From contig JAHHHJ010000016.1 in assembly GCA_019359445.1 (NCBI GenBank), positions 62,001 to 126,000 on the forward strand: a stretch of 64,000 nucleotides of DNA. The letters are read 5' to 3'. Position numbers and translations under genes: made by a program. The stretch comes from Kastovskya adunca ATA6-11-RM4. GTDB taxonomy: Bacteria > Cyanobacteriota > Cyanobacteriia > Cyanobacteriales > Coleofasciculaceae. Positions 18,812 to 29,600 of the stretch are shown here, one piece after another. The notes beneath the pieces are model-generated. The model saw only the letters and a program-made list of their open reading frames with translations. It was not told the origin of the DNA and made no database searches. The number at the start of each line of letters is the position of its first letter. The first letter of the stretch is position 1.

Positions 18812-19726
18812 TTAATTAATAGAAATTGGATACACCCAATCAGAATAATTTGGATCGCGGTTTTCTGTAATGGCTACCAGCTTTTCTCTGATCTTTTCTG
18901 CAATCAGGTAAGATTCTGGCAGCTCATAGTTTTCAATTCTTTTTACAGAAACAACCTTAGCAGCCGTTCCACTTAAAAAGACTTCATCTGCAATAAAAAG
19001 CTCGGATTTATCAACAGGTCTTTCAATTGTTTTGATTCCTAAATCCTGGGCAATTTTTAGGACACTATCTCTAGTAATTCCTTCTAAAATATCCTGCTCA
19101 AATCCGGGAGTAATCAGTTGACCGTTTCTGACTATAAATATATTCATCCCAGAAGCTTCGCTGACTTTCCCTTGAGAATTCATCAAAATTGCTTCGTCAA
19201 AGCCAGATTCTACGGCTTCAGTTTTGGCTAATGCTGAGGTAATGTAAGCAGCGCTCAGTTTGCCTCTCAGCGGTAAGCTGCGTTCTTCTTGGCGATACCA
19301 GGAACTAATGCGGCAACTAATACCTTCCGCTGGAAGATAATCCCCAAGTTCTAGTCCATAAATGAAAAAATCTTTTTCGACTTTGTGCAATCTTGGTGCA
19401 ATACCTAAACCTGATGAATAGACAAATGGTCGAATATAAAAGGATTTTTCAGGTTTGTTTTTTTTGACAAAATCAACAATCAATTCCTGAATTTTAATAG
19501 CCGATAAGTCGTAATGCAGGAACTTAGCGCTGTTGCTTAGTCGTTGACAGTGCCGCTCTAATCTAAATAGTAAAATTTGTGATGGATCTTGCGGATCGGG
19601 GATGCCGCGCAATCCGCCAAGCGCTCCGGTTCCGTAGTTTAATGCCTGGGTAGCAATAGAAACATTGGCTTCGCTAAAGGGGATAAATTGGTTACGTAAG
19701 TAAGCAATGGGCAGAAAAACATCCAT
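18812..19726 (-). CDS. ilvE: Branched-chain amino acid aminotransferase
   Basis: PLP-dependent class IV aminotransferase for the last step of Leu, Ile and Val synthesis, moving the amino group from glutamate. The 304 residues show the fold-type IV marks: RLERHCQRLSNSA at the N-terminal domain, the PLP lysine in RGKLSAAYITSALAKTEA, FDEAILMNSQGKVSEASGMNIF with the conserved Glu, and LEGITRDSVLKIA. FLSGTAAKVVSVKRI near the end is typical of BCAT rather than ADC lyase. It lies between cinA and the M61 peptidase on the same strand. The sequence is visibly more AT-rich than its neighbours. A D-amino acid transaminase is less likely. Confidence 0.85.
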   Translation of the reverse strand: MDVFLPIAYLRNQFIPFSEANVSIATQALNYGTGALGGLRGIPDPQDPSQILLFRLERHCQRLSNSAKFLHYDLSAIKIQELIVDFVKKNKPEKSFYIRPFVYSSGLGIAPRLHKVEKDFFIYGLELGDYLPAEGISCRISSWYRQEERSLPLRGKLSAAYITSALAKTEAVESGFDEAILMNSQGKVSEASGMNIFIVRNGQLITPGFEQDILEGITRDSVLKIAQDLGIKTIERPVDKSELFIADEVFLSGTAAKVVSVKRIENYELPESYLIAEKIREKLVAITENRDPNYSDWVYPISIN

Positions 19727-19770
19727 GATGATGACGAATTAGCTAGAGGAATTAGAGAAGCAGAGAGAGT

Positions 19771-21534
19771 TTATTTCAACCATCCGATGTAGTTTTTTTG
19801 TTGAGCGGCGGTGGGCTTTTCGATGGGAACAATTTGGTGGCGACTAAACTGAGGTGTTCCTAACGTAACGGGGAAGGTATGGAGTTCGTCGTGATGGAAA
19901 ACGCTGACTTGGATAGTGTCGCCAGGGTTATAGTCTTTGAGGCGATCGCTTAATTGTTCTGTTGTCACCCGCAAGTCATCAATCGCCAGCAACTCATCGC
20001 CAGCATCAATTCCCGCTACACCCGCAGGAGAACTGCTGTCTACAAACTTGACTAAATCTCGCCCGTTGTTACTCTGTAGCGTTACGCCAAGGTAGGGGGT
20101 GGGTTCTTCCTCGACCTCTACCACCTTTAAGCTGAAGGGTTCTAGATACTCATTAAAAGGCAATTCTGCCGTGCCATCGACGTACTGACGGAAAAAATCG
20201 CTCAAATCGACACCCGCGACTGATTGTAGGAGATGACGTAGCTGTTCTTCAGTAAAGCCAATTTCCTCCTTACCGAACTGCTGCCACATTTGGCGCATCA
20301 CATCATCAAGCGATCGCGTATTTCCATATCGCGCCCGAATCAGCAAATCTAGCAAAAATGACACCATTTCCCCTTTTAAGTAGTAGGAAATCTGAGAGTT
20401 GTCGCTATTGGCATCCCGGCGATACAGCTTGATCCAGGCATCAAAACTAGACTCGCTCAAAGGCTGCACCTTCCGTCCCGGTATGGCTTGCACTCGGCTA
20501 ATTTCTTTACTCAAGCCTTCTAAGAACGCCTTGCTATCATAAATTCCTGCCCGATAGGGAATAACTAAGTCGTAATAACTCGTCGTCCCCTCGCAAAACC
20601 AGAGCGAGGTAGTATAGCTTTCCTGCTCGTAGTTGAACTTCTCCAGCACCTTGGGACGAATCCGCTTCACATTCCACAGGTGGAAAAACTCGTGCGCCAC
20701 CAACTGCATAAAGCGGTTGTACTTTTCCGTTGTCCGAAATCCCAAACGGGGGTAAATCAGCGAACAAGAATCCTTGTGTTCTAATCCTCCAAAACCACTA
20801 GAGGCAAGGTGCAATAAAAATAGATATTGTTTATACGGTAGTTCCCCGTATAAGTCGGCTTCTACCTCAATAATTTTTTTAGTGTCTTCAATAATCTGCT
20901 CTGGATTCGCATTTCCCCGTCCCCAAATCGCCAACTGATGCGGTAATCCCCTCACCTCAAAGTCATACAAGCGCTGGGTTCCAATCTCAAAGGGACTATC
21001 AACCAAGGCATCAAAATTGGACGCCGAGAAGGTGTTGGCTTTTCCCCGCACAGGTGGCAAAGGTGTTGTGACTTGCCACTCCGGTTTGGGCGGCACAATT
21101 GTCACCTGAATCGGTTCGTTTTCCCAGCCAGGAATGAAGCAGAACAACGCCGCACCGTTAAAGTAGCCGTGGGTGCTGTCGAGGTGATTGGTTCGCACCG
21201 TTAGCTCGTTGGCGAAGATGCGGTAACGTACCGTTATTTCCGCCGCCTCCCCTGTCTCAACTTGCCAGTGATTTTTGCCGACTTTTCGGGCGGGTAACGG
21301 TTGGCGATCGCTAGTCTCGGCCGTAAAATCTTGGAGATGCTTGGCATACTCCCGCACCAAATAAGAACCGGGCGTCCACACGGGCATCTTCAAGTCCAGT
21401 AACGACTCTTGCCACGCCACCTGCAACGTCACCTCAAACAAATGGGACTGGGGCTGAGGCATGGCAACCTCATAGGAAATCGTCGGTAGGGTGCGGTTGT
21501 GGCGACTGGCGGGAACCGTTATTGCTTCAGTCAT
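19771..21534 (-). CDS. M61 family glycyl aminopeptidase-like protein with PDZ domain
   Basis: A zinc metallopeptidase of about 587 residues. The N-terminal beta-rich M61 domain has LDLKMPVWTPGSYLVREY. The catalytic domain has AHEFFHLWNVKRIRP, an HExxH zinc motif preceded by SSGFGGLEHKDS (GGxEH). The C-terminal PDZ domain (about 485-575) reads YLGVTLQSNNGRDLVKFVDSSSPAGVAGIDAGDELLAID. Known relatives favour N-terminal Gly or Ala. There is no signal peptide, so it is presumably cytosolic. The frame opens at a TTG at 21555, but the ATG at 21534 is the more likely start. It is probably independent of ilvE (44 bases apart). Confidence 0.9.
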   Translation of the reverse strand: MTEAITVPASRHNRTLPTISYEVAMPQPQSHLFEVTLQVAWQESLLDLKMPVWTPGSYLVREYAKHLQDFTAETSDRQPLPARKVGKNHWQVETGEAAEITVRYRIFANELTVRTNHLDSTHGYFNGAALFCFIPGWENEPIQVTIVPPKPEWQVTTPLPPVRGKANTFSASNFDALVDSPFEIGTQRLYDFEVRGLPHQLAIWGRGNANPEQIIEDTKKIIEVEADLYGELPYKQYLFLLHLASSGFGGLEHKDSCSLIYPRLGFRTTEKYNRFMQLVAHEFFHLWNVKRIRPKVLEKFNYEQESYTTSLWFCEGTTSYYDLVIPYRAGIYDSKAFLEGLSKEISRVQAIPGRKVQPLSESSFDAWIKLYRRDANSDNSQISYYLKGEMVSFLLDLLIRARYGNTRSLDDVMRQMWQQFGKEEIGFTEEQLRHLLQSVAGVDLSDFFRQYVDGTAELPFNEYLEPFSLKVVEVEEEPTPYLGVTLQSNNGRDLVKFVDSSSPAGVAGIDAGDELLAIDDLRVTTEQLSDRLKDYNPGDTIQVSVFHHDELHTFPVTLGTPQFSRHQIVPIEKPTAAQQKNYIGWLK

Positions 21535-21646
21535 TCTGTATGTGTCCGTTATCAATAGAGAGGGAGAAAGTTTGAAGGATGAAATTAATCGGGACAGCTA
21601 AGAGCATCAAAACACCATTTAGCGATCGCCAACTAATAACTAAATC

Positions 21647-22330
21647 CTATACTCGCCCTGCTAAATGAGTTAATTGCTTGGTATTGACTAAATAAAGTGT
21701 CTGATTTGTCGAGTCAATCTTAAGCCAGCCCTTACTCTCAAGCTTTTCGATAATTTTGTTGGTGTCATCAACGGTGATATCGGTGACATCCGCCAAATCT
21801 TTAGAGGGAATGTTAAAAATTTCCATTCCGTCTTCAGTCGCTTGACCGTAATTCTCTGCCAAGCTGATCAGAGTATTCGCCAGCTTGACGGCTGGAGGCT
21901 GGTGGCGTCGTTGAACGCGAAGATTGGTAAAGCGCAGCCGCTTGACCATAAGCTGCAACATTCGGTGGTGCAGTTGGGGGTCTCTGAAGAGGGTTTGAAT
22001 GAATCGTTGAGCAGAGACACTCAGCAACTGCACATCAGACAGGGCAACGACATCTGTAGAACGAGGAGATTCATCGAGAATTGCCATTTCTCCAAAAAAA
22101 TCTCCTCTACCCAAAATTGCTAGGGTGACGGCATCCTCTCCATAGAGGCGTCGGACTTTCACCCAGCCAGAAGCGATAAAGTAAACGGCATTACCCCAGG
22201 CATCTTCCATCAAGACAGCGCGGTCTGCTGGGTATTCGTGCTCAACTACAACAGATAGCAGCCAGTCTAATGTCTCTGGATTGGCAGTGTTGAACAGGGG
22301 GAAAAGCTCACTAAAAGCTTTGGTCTGCAT
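21647..22330 (-). CDS. Crp/Fnr family transcription regulator
   Basis: A 227-residue regulator with an N-terminal cyclic-nucleotide-binding fold (about 15-130), including FFGEMAILDESPRSTDVVAL, where the PRSTDVVA stretch resembles the phosphate-binding cassette of cAMP-binding members. A C-terminal winged helix (about 145-215) has FNIPSKDLADVTDITVDDTNKIIEKLESKGWLK as the helix-turn-helix. The ATG at 22330 fits family starts; a TTG at 22366 would add 12 residues. It is a single gene. An adenylate cyclase hybrid lies in the same window at 59-62 kb, but no direct link is shown. The Arg and Ser in the cassette make cAMP binding plausible. Confidence 0.85.
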   Translation of the reverse strand: MQTKAFSELFPLFNTANPETLDWLLSVVVEHEYPADRAVLMEDAWGNAVYFIASGWVKVRRLYGEDAVTLAILGRGDFFGEMAILDESPRSTDVVALSDVQLLSVSAQRFIQTLFRDPQLHHRMLQLMVKRLRFTNLRVQRRHQPPAVKLANTLISLAENYGQATEDGMEIFNIPSKDLADVTDITVDDTNKIIEKLESKGWLKIDSTNQTLYLVNTKQLTHLAGRV

Positions 22331-22648
22331 GAAAGGTCTTTCAGGATAAAGTCTCAGGACGCGCAACTAGTAATGACACTCACTCGCTAGCCTAAAAAAC
22401 GTTGCGGTTAATGCACGCTCTTAGGCATCGAGATAAGGGTGGCATCTCTACCCAACTACCGGAAGTTAGCTGCGGTGTGTAATCTCCCACGATCCCATTA
22501 CAGCACACCTGAGTCAACTCCCCCAACTCTCAGGCATTAGGAGTATGTGTCCACGCTTCTTAACAGCGCGGGTTTTAATTTATTAAGAGAGGGTTTGTAA
22601 AATTAAGTGAAGGTGGGTGCGATCGCTAAACGGCGCAGCATCTCTAGG
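22331..22648. other. Intergenic between NRPS operon end and crp-like gene
   Basis: A 318-base gap that separates the last NRPS gene from the regulator; both are on the minus strand, so it should carry the regulator's promoter to one side and the end of nothing to the other. Wait-free reading: the regulator is transcribed away from it, and the NRPS operon ends after 22649. I see no open frame with a ribosome site, no tRNA and no strong terminator. Confidence 0.4.
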
Positions 22649-25600
22649 TTATCTAACTAGCAGTTGTGCTTGTTCCAGGCAATCTCGCAATTGGTTAGCT
22701 AGCACCCGCACATGAGGCTCAACCATCATCGCAATATGGTCGCCAGGGATGTGATAAACCTCTATCGGTTGAGTAGAAAGCTGGCTCCAGTCCCACTGTG
22801 GCTCCCGCAAGATTTCAGCAGATTCCTGACTATCAAAATCCTTGGGATGCTCCTCGCTAGATTGGAAAAGAGTAATTCGACCCGGATAAATGTCCTGTGG
22901 CACATAATGGGCTTGAAGATTTGCCTTGTAAACTTCCACAAGTCCGCGAACCTGGGTTGTACCCGCCTCAGGAGGGAGCAAGTTCACCCGTTCCAGTCCT
23001 TGCTTGAGATAGTTAAATTGCTTGTCTGGCTCTAAGGATTGGAGGATTTCGTAAGATACCTCCAGATTTGTTTCGTACAGGCGTTCTACTAAACCAGCAA
23101 TCTGAGTCAACCATCTCGCGTTGTCCCAATCCATCCCAACCGTTGACTGACTGCCAGGAAGTGGTGCTGGAGTATCTAAAATCGCTAAGAGAGCGACCTT
23201 ATGCCCTAGCTTTTCTAACTGAATCGCCATCTCAAAGGCAACTTGTCCCCCGTAGGAATGACCGCCGAGAAGATAGGGGCCTTCTGGCTGTAAGGATTGT
23301 ATGGCTTCGATGTATTGGGCAGCCATATCTTCAATTCTGGTGTATGGCTGTGATTTTCCATCCAGTCCTGATGCTTGCAGTCCATAAAACGGTTGGTCAG
23401 AACCTAGATGATGGGCTAAAGCATACAAGTAAATGACGTTACCCCCTGCCCCAGGTACGCAGAAAAACGGTCGTTTAGAGCCATTCGACTGAATTGGCAC
23501 TAAGGGAGACCAGGGTAGGTCGGCGTTTTCCTGACGAAGTAGCCTTGCCATCTGTTCAATCGTTCCGGCTTGGAAAAGCGTTGCCAGCGGGAGATTCTTT
23601 TCAAATTGCTCCTGGATTTGAGCCATGAGGCGAACGGCTACAAGAGAATGACCACCGAGTTCAAAGAAGTTGTCTTGTACTCCGATGGGGGAGATTTCTA
23701 ATGTTTCTTCCCAAATATGCACCAGTTGCCGTTCTAAGGCGTCACGGGGGGGAACAATCGTGGCTGCTTTCGCCAGACTAGCGCGATCGCATGCAGGTAA
23801 GGCACGGCGGTCTATCTTACCATTGGAAGTTAGAGGTAGGGACTCTAACATGACATAGGCTGAAGGCATCATGTACTCTGGCAACTTCTGCTTAAGCCAG
23901 TTGCGTAACTCCTTCGCAGAGGATGGGGATGGGTTAGGGACAATGTAGGCGGCTAAGTATGGGTTACCCGGTACATCTTCTCTGGCAATAACGATCGCTT
24001 CTTGAACGGTGGGATGCTGTCTCAGTAATGCCTCAATTTCGCCTAACTCGATGCGGAAGCCGCGAATTTTGACTTGATAATCGATGCGATCGCAAAACTC
24101 AAGATTGCCGTCAGGTTGATACCGCACCAAGTCCCCTGTTTTATACAAACGAGACTCAGGATCATTGCTAAAGGGATTTAGGATAAACCGTTCGGCAGTC
24201 AGTTCAGGTCGATTGAGATAGCCTCGTGCTAAACTTGCACCGCCGATGTACAGTTCGCCAGTAATGCCGATGGGAACAGGTTGGAGAAATTGATCTAAAA
24301 CATAAAGTTGAGTGTTGGCGATCGCACGACCAATTCCAGGTGTACCATTGCCTTGTTCGTCGGCAAGCATCAGCCCTGATGTTGTCACCACCGTATTTTC
24401 GGTAGGGCCATAGTTATTGATGACCTTAAAGGGCAGAGAAGCCCATGGATATTGATGTAGCTTATCCCCTCCAATGAGCATGATTCGCAACGCTGAATCC
24501 GACCATTCCAGAGTAAATAAGCTTTCTGCTAGTGGTGTGGGTACAAACGCGATCGTAATTTCTTGAGATATTAACCAATCTCGTAGAGCAACGGGTGAGT
24601 GAATAATTTCCGACTCAACCAGATAAACGCTTGCTCCAGCGGCAAGATAAGGGTATAGTTCCCAGACTGACGCATCAAAAGCGATTCTGGCTAACTGCGT
24701 GGCTCGGTCTGATGGAGTAATCTTAAATGTACGTTGATGCCAGAATACTAAGTTGAGTAGCCCTTTATGAGGAATAGCAACTCCTTTAGGCTGACCTGTA
24801 GAGCCTGACGTGTAGATAACATAGGCTAAATTTTCGACTGTAACTGGGCTAACAGGATTTGTCTCGCTTTCTTGGGAGATTGCCCCCCAATCTGCATCTA
24901 AACAGATTACTTGGGGATTTGGAATGGAGGAATTCTGCTTAAGTATTGCCTGCAACTCAGGTAATTCTTCTAGCAACTGCTTCTGGGTCAAAAGGACGGA
25001 TACTTGAGCATCGTTTAGCATGAAGGTTAGACGCTCTTGGGGGTCGCTGGGATCTAAAGGCAGATACGCTCCACCCGCTTTGAGAATACCTAGCATCCCG
25101 ACTACCATCTCAATAGAGCGATCGCTACAAATACCAACCAAAACCTCTGGTTTAACACCCAACTTTTGCAGATAGTGTGCGAGTTGGTTGGCACGGCAAT
25201 TTAGTTCGTGGTAGGTAAGCTGTTGGTTTTCAAAGACTACTGCTACTGCATCTGGTTTTTTTTCAGCTTGAGCGGCAAATAGCTCATGAATACACTGATT
25301 TTTAGGATAATCTGCTTGGGTGTTGTTCCACTCTACAAGCATTTGATGGCGTTCTGTTGGGGTGAGTAGGGGTAAATCACACAGACGTTGGTGGGGGTTA
25401 GTGGCGATCGCTTCTAGCAATGTCTGGAAATGCCCTAGCATCCGCTTTATGGTGCTATCGTCAAAGCGATGACAGTCGTAGATCATCCGCACCCCTAATT
25501 TTGTACCAGGCAGAACAATCACAGAGAGGGGATAGTTTGTGCGCTCAACAATGTGAACGTTGCTAATAGTTAAGTTGTCGCTTAATTCTTGTATAGATGC

Positions 25601-26683
25601 ATCAACTGGATAATTCTCAAATCCTAAAATGCTCTCAAATAAAGGCAAATCGCGCTTAACATCAATCCATCCCTGAATTTCCACGAGAGAACTATAGGAA
25701 TAGGGTTCCCGCGCTACCTGCTGTTGCATCAACTGTTGCAGCCAAAGCAATAGGGAAGCGTCTCCTGGTACTTGCACTCGTACTGGTAGAGTATTAATAA
25801 ATAGCCCCACCATCGATTCCACCTTGGGTAGGCTATTCGGGCGACCGGAGACTGTAGCCCCAAATACAACTTCCGCTTCACCACTGTAGCGACTTAATAG
25901 AAACGCCCAAGCCCCTTGTACCAGGGTATTTAAAGTTAGGCGATGCTGTCGAGCCACCGATTGTAGTTCAGTTGCGATCGCTTGTGATAATTGCAGATCT
26001 TGTTCGGCGTAGGTTGGTTTGTGGTTGGATAAATTTGCGGCTTTCCCTACAGCTAAAGGGGTGGGAGCAGTAAAGCCTTGCAGTTCTTGCCGCCAGAACG
26101 CTTCTGCTTGAGAAAGGTCTTGCTGTTGCAGCCAAATGATATAGTCTCGATAAGGGCGTGACGTAGGCAGATATAACTCTTTTCCTTGGTCAAACGCATC
26201 ATAAAATGCAAAAACTTCCTTGAGGATAATCGGCAACGACCAACCATCAATTAGCAGATGATGATGGCTCCAGATAAATTGGTAAGTATCGTCAGTAAAT
26301 TGAATCAGGATACAGCGCATTAGTGGCGCTTGATTCAGTTCAAAACCCTGCTCGCGATCGCCTTTTAGAAAAGTCGCTAACTGCTCTTGCTGCTTGGTTG
26401 CAGATAAATGTCGCCAATCGTGCTGTTGCCAAGGGATTTCGACTTGCCGATGGACGACTTGCAACGGCTTCTCTAATTCTTCCCAATAGAAAGCAGTCCG
26501 TAAAATTGGGTATCTTTCTACTACTTGCTGCCAAGCTTGTTGAAATGCTGCAACATTGAGATTGCCCTCAATCGTGCAGCTAAATTGGTTGAAATACACC
26601 CCCGAATCAGGTGCATAAAGGCTGTGGAAAAGCAGCCCTTGCTGCATGGGCGAAAGCTCATAGATATCTGCGATATTTTCCAC
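22649..26683 (-). CDS. NRPS module C-A-T-TE, predicted leucine-activating
   Basis: A 1344-residue terminal module. The C domain (1-440) starts with SPMQQGLLFHSLYAPDSGVYF, the wording usual for domains that accept a D-residue donor, and keeps HHHLLIDGWS. The A domain (about 455-960) has YTSGSTGQPKG, FDASVWE, NNYGPTENT and the YKTGDLVRY segment. Reading the ten specificity positions by eye against GrsA gives DAWFLGNVVK, which I know as a leucine code. The T domain has FFELGGHSLVAV. The thioesterase (about 1065-1340) has GGHSYGGQ with the catalytic Ser and a late GDHIAMM His. It starts five bases after the stop of the preceding NRPS gene. The thioesterase would release the product by hydrolysis or cyclisation. 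Confidence 0.93.
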   Translation of the reverse strand: MENIADIYELSPMQQGLLFHSLYAPDSGVYFNQFSCTIEGNLNVAAFQQAWQQVVERYPILRTAFYWEELEKPLQVVHRQVEIPWQQHDWRHLSATKQQEQLATFLKGDREQGFELNQAPLMRCILIQFTDDTYQFIWSHHHLLIDGWSLPIILKEVFAFYDAFDQGKELYLPTSRPYRDYIIWLQQQDLSQAEAFWRQELQGFTAPTPLAVGKAANLSNHKPTYAEQDLQLSQAIATELQSVARQHRLTLNTLVQGAWAFLLSRYSGEAEVVFGATVSGRPNSLPKVESMVGLFINTLPVRVQVPGDASLLLWLQQLMQQQVAREPYSYSSLVEIQGWIDVKRDLPLFESILGFENYPVDASIQELSDNLTISNVHIVERTNYPLSVIVLPGTKLGVRMIYDCHRFDDSTIKRMLGHFQTLLEAIATNPHQRLCDLPLLTPTERHQMLVEWNNTQADYPKNQCIHELFAAQAEKKPDAVAVVFENQQLTYHELNCRANQLAHYLQKLGVKPEVLVGICSDRSIEMVVGMLGILKAGGAYLPLDPSDPQERLTFMLNDAQVSVLLTQKQLLEELPELQAILKQNSSIPNPQVICLDADWGAISQESETNPVSPVTVENLAYVIYTSGSTGQPKGVAIPHKGLLNLVFWHQRTFKITPSDRATQLARIAFDASVWELYPYLAAGASVYLVESEIIHSPVALRDWLISQEITIAFVPTPLAESLFTLEWSDSALRIMLIGGDKLHQYPWASLPFKVINNYGPTENTVVTTSGLMLADEQGNGTPGIGRAIANTQLYVLDQFLQPVPIGITGELYIGGASLARGYLNRPELTAERFILNPFSNDPESRLYKTGDLVRYQPDGNLEFCDRIDYQVKIRGFRIELGEIEALLRQHPTVQEAIVIAREDVPGNPYLAAYIVPNPSPSSAKELRNWLKQKLPEYMMPSAYVMLESLPLTSNGKIDRRALPACDRASLAKAATIVPPRDALERQLVHIWEETLEISPIGVQDNFFELGGHSLVAVRLMAQIQEQFEKNLPLATLFQAGTIEQMARLLRQENADLPWSPLVPIQSNGSKRPFFCVPGAGGNVIYLYALAHHLGSDQPFYGLQASGLDGKSQPYTRIEDMAAQYIEAIQSLQPEGPYLLGGHSYGGQVAFEMAIQLEKLGHKVALLAILDTPAPLPGSQSTVGMDWDNARWLTQIAGLVERLYETNLEVSYEILQSLEPDKQFNYLKQGLERVNLLPPEAGTTQVRGLVEVYKANLQAHYVPQDIYPGRITLFQSSEEHPKDFDSQESAEILREPQWDWSQLSTQPIEVYHIPGDHIAMMVEPHVRVLANQLRDCLEQAQLLVR

Positions 26684-26687
26684 TACC

Positions 26688-29600
26688 CTACCCCCGACTG
26701 GATTGTTTGATTTTCTTCATGAATTTATCAAGCTGATTAGAATTCAATCTGGCGGCTGGGAAGTCTGAAGGAGTGTAGCCTTCTGTCTCTGGTGACTGAC
26801 AGTGGGTAATAAGTGATCGCAATTCCTCAATAAACCCCTGAGCCAAACGTTCAATTGTGGCGCGTTGATGCACCTTCTCGCTGTACGTCCACTCAAATTG
26901 CAACTTGCCCGCACTGATGAATCCGTCTATCTCTAGCAAATAGCGACGGTTTCCTAATGGACTGTGATTTGAGCCACTGTTGCTCAGTGTCCAGAGGGAG
27001 GGTTCTGATTGTCCTCGATCCAACTGCCCCAGGTAATTAAAACTAATTTCTGCTTGAGGCAGGGATTCCAGCTTTGCTCGTGTTGTTTCATCTGAACTCA
27101 GATAACGCAAGATGCCGTAACCTATACCCCGTTTTGGGATTTGACGCAGTTGCTCTTTAATTGATTTGAGTGCTTCCCCTGGATTGAAAGCTTGTAACTG
27201 CAAGCGAACGGGGAAGATACTGGTAAACCACCCTACGGTGCGAGATATGTCAACCCCCTCAAACAATTCTTCATGTCCGTCGGTGCGAGATATGTCAACC
27301 CCCTCAAACAATTCTTCACGTCCGTGACCCTCTAAGTTAACGAGCAGGGTTTGCTTTCCACTCCACTCTCGCAAGCTTTGCACCAAAGCAGTCAGTAGAA
27401 CATCGTTAATTTGAGTGTGGTAGGCAGAAGGGACTTCCTGCAACAGGGCGCGGGTTTGTTCTGCACTGAGAGAAACAGATACTTTAGCAGAGGAAGCAAC
27501 AGTGTTGGCATTTCTACCCTCTGGATAGTCTATAGGTAAGGAAGTAGAGCCACTGGGGGATTGAGTTAGCCAGTAATCTAACTCAGAAGCGACTCCTGAT
27601 TCGCCATACTCTGCTAATCGAGATGCCCACTGCTTAAAGGATGTTGTCTTCGGTGCGAGTTTTATTGCTTCACCTTGGCTGAGTTGTTGGTAGGCAGTTT
27701 GCAAATCCTCCAGCAGAATTCGCCAAGAGATACCATCCACTGCTAGGTGATGGATGACGATGAGTAAACGGTTAGGGTTTGTTTTCTCGCCGTGAGATCC
27801 CCCCCAGACCCCCTTAACAAGGGGGGAGAATTCACTCAAAGTCCCCCTTTTTAAGGGGGATTTAGGGGGATCTGAATTGATACCCAGATTAAACAGAGTG
27901 GCTCGAACAATTGACCCCTGTGACAGATTCAAGCTGGCTTGCACTTTAGCCGTTGCTGCCTCAAACGCTGCTTGCTGCTCTTGGGGTGCAAGTTGGGATA
28001 AATCCACTACATTAAAAGGAATGGTTTCATCGGGAGCCGCATTAACTTGCTGCCATCCCTCCGTTGAATGCTCAAACCTTAGCCGCAAAGCATCGTGATG
28101 TTGTAGTAATTGTTGCAAAGCTTGCTGCAATAACTCTGGCTTTAGGTCTGGTGGTACTTCTAGCAGCACAAATTGATTGAAGTGGTGAGGTTCTGCCAGA
28201 TTCTGCTCAAAAAACCACTGCTGGATTGGGGTTAGTGGTACTGAACCTGTGATTATTCCTTGTTCTGCTTGAGTTTGTAGCGTAGTACCCGCCACAGTCG
28301 CTAATTGGGCAATTGTCTGGTGCTGAAATAGCTGCTGAGGTGAAAGCTGTAGCCCTGCTTGATTCGCACGGGAGACGATTTGCAGGCTGAGAATGGAATC
28401 CCCGCCTAATTCAAAGAAGTTGTCATGAATGCCGACTTGTTTTAGTCCTAACACCTCAGCCCAGATTTTGGCTAAAACTTCTTCTGTAGCCGTGCGCGGG
28501 GCGACAAAGGTGTTGGCGGGTGTGAGATGGGATAAATCGGGTGCAGGGAGGGCGCGACGGTTTGCTTTGCCATTAGGTGTTAGCGGCATTGCGTCTAAGA
28601 TTACAAAGACGGCTGGCATCATGTAATCTGGCAATTTCTCTTTCAGGAATTGGCGCAACTCATTGATTAATTTGGATCGGTCAGGACATTGATCGGGAAC
28701 GATATAAGCAATGAGGCGTTTATCGGTGGGGGAATCTGCTTGAACCGTGACAACTGCTTCTCGCACGGTGGGATGTTGAGACAGTACCGCTTCAATTTCT
28801 CCCAGTTCAATGCGGAAGCCCCGCACCTTAACTTGATAATCCCTGCGCCCCAAATACTCTAGGCTGCTATCGGGACGATACCGCACCAAGTCTCCAGTTT
28901 TATACAACCGTTGCTCAGGATCGGCGCTAAAAGGATTTTGAATAAAGCGTTCAGCGGTCAACTCAGGTCGATTCAAGTAACCTCGCGTTACGCCAGCACC
29001 ACCGATATACAATTCACCTGTCACGCCGATGGGGACAGGTTGGAGAAATTGATCTAAAACATAGACTTGGGTGTTGGCAATGGGGCGACCAATGGATACA
29101 GGTTCTTGAACACCCCGCTCAATGTCTTTACAGGTACAGTAGATGGTGATTTCCGTCGGTCCGTAGATATTAATGATCCGCTGGAGATGGCTTTGCTGAT
29201 ACAGTTGCTGTACAAGGGCGTTGTGTAGAGGTTCACCCCCCAAGGTCATTGAGACAATGCTTGGCGGAAGGGTATGGGTTTGCACCATAGCTGCGATCGC
29301 CGAGGGAACACCGTTGATATGAGTAATTCTTGCTGCGACTGATGCAGATAGGCTGGGAAGTTGCAGGATGTTTTCAATGAGGATAATGGTGCAACCGCAA
29401 CTGAGGGGAACAAACAGCTCCAAAATTGAAATATCGAAGCAAATCGAGGTGGAAGCTAACATCCCCTTCATTTGGGCGGTCGTGACAACTGCTAGGGTGC
29501 CATGAATGACTGAAACAGTATTGCGATGTGCGATCGCAACTCCTTTCGGTCTTCCCGTCGAACCAGAGGTATAAATGGTGTAAGCAAGATTATCAGCACT

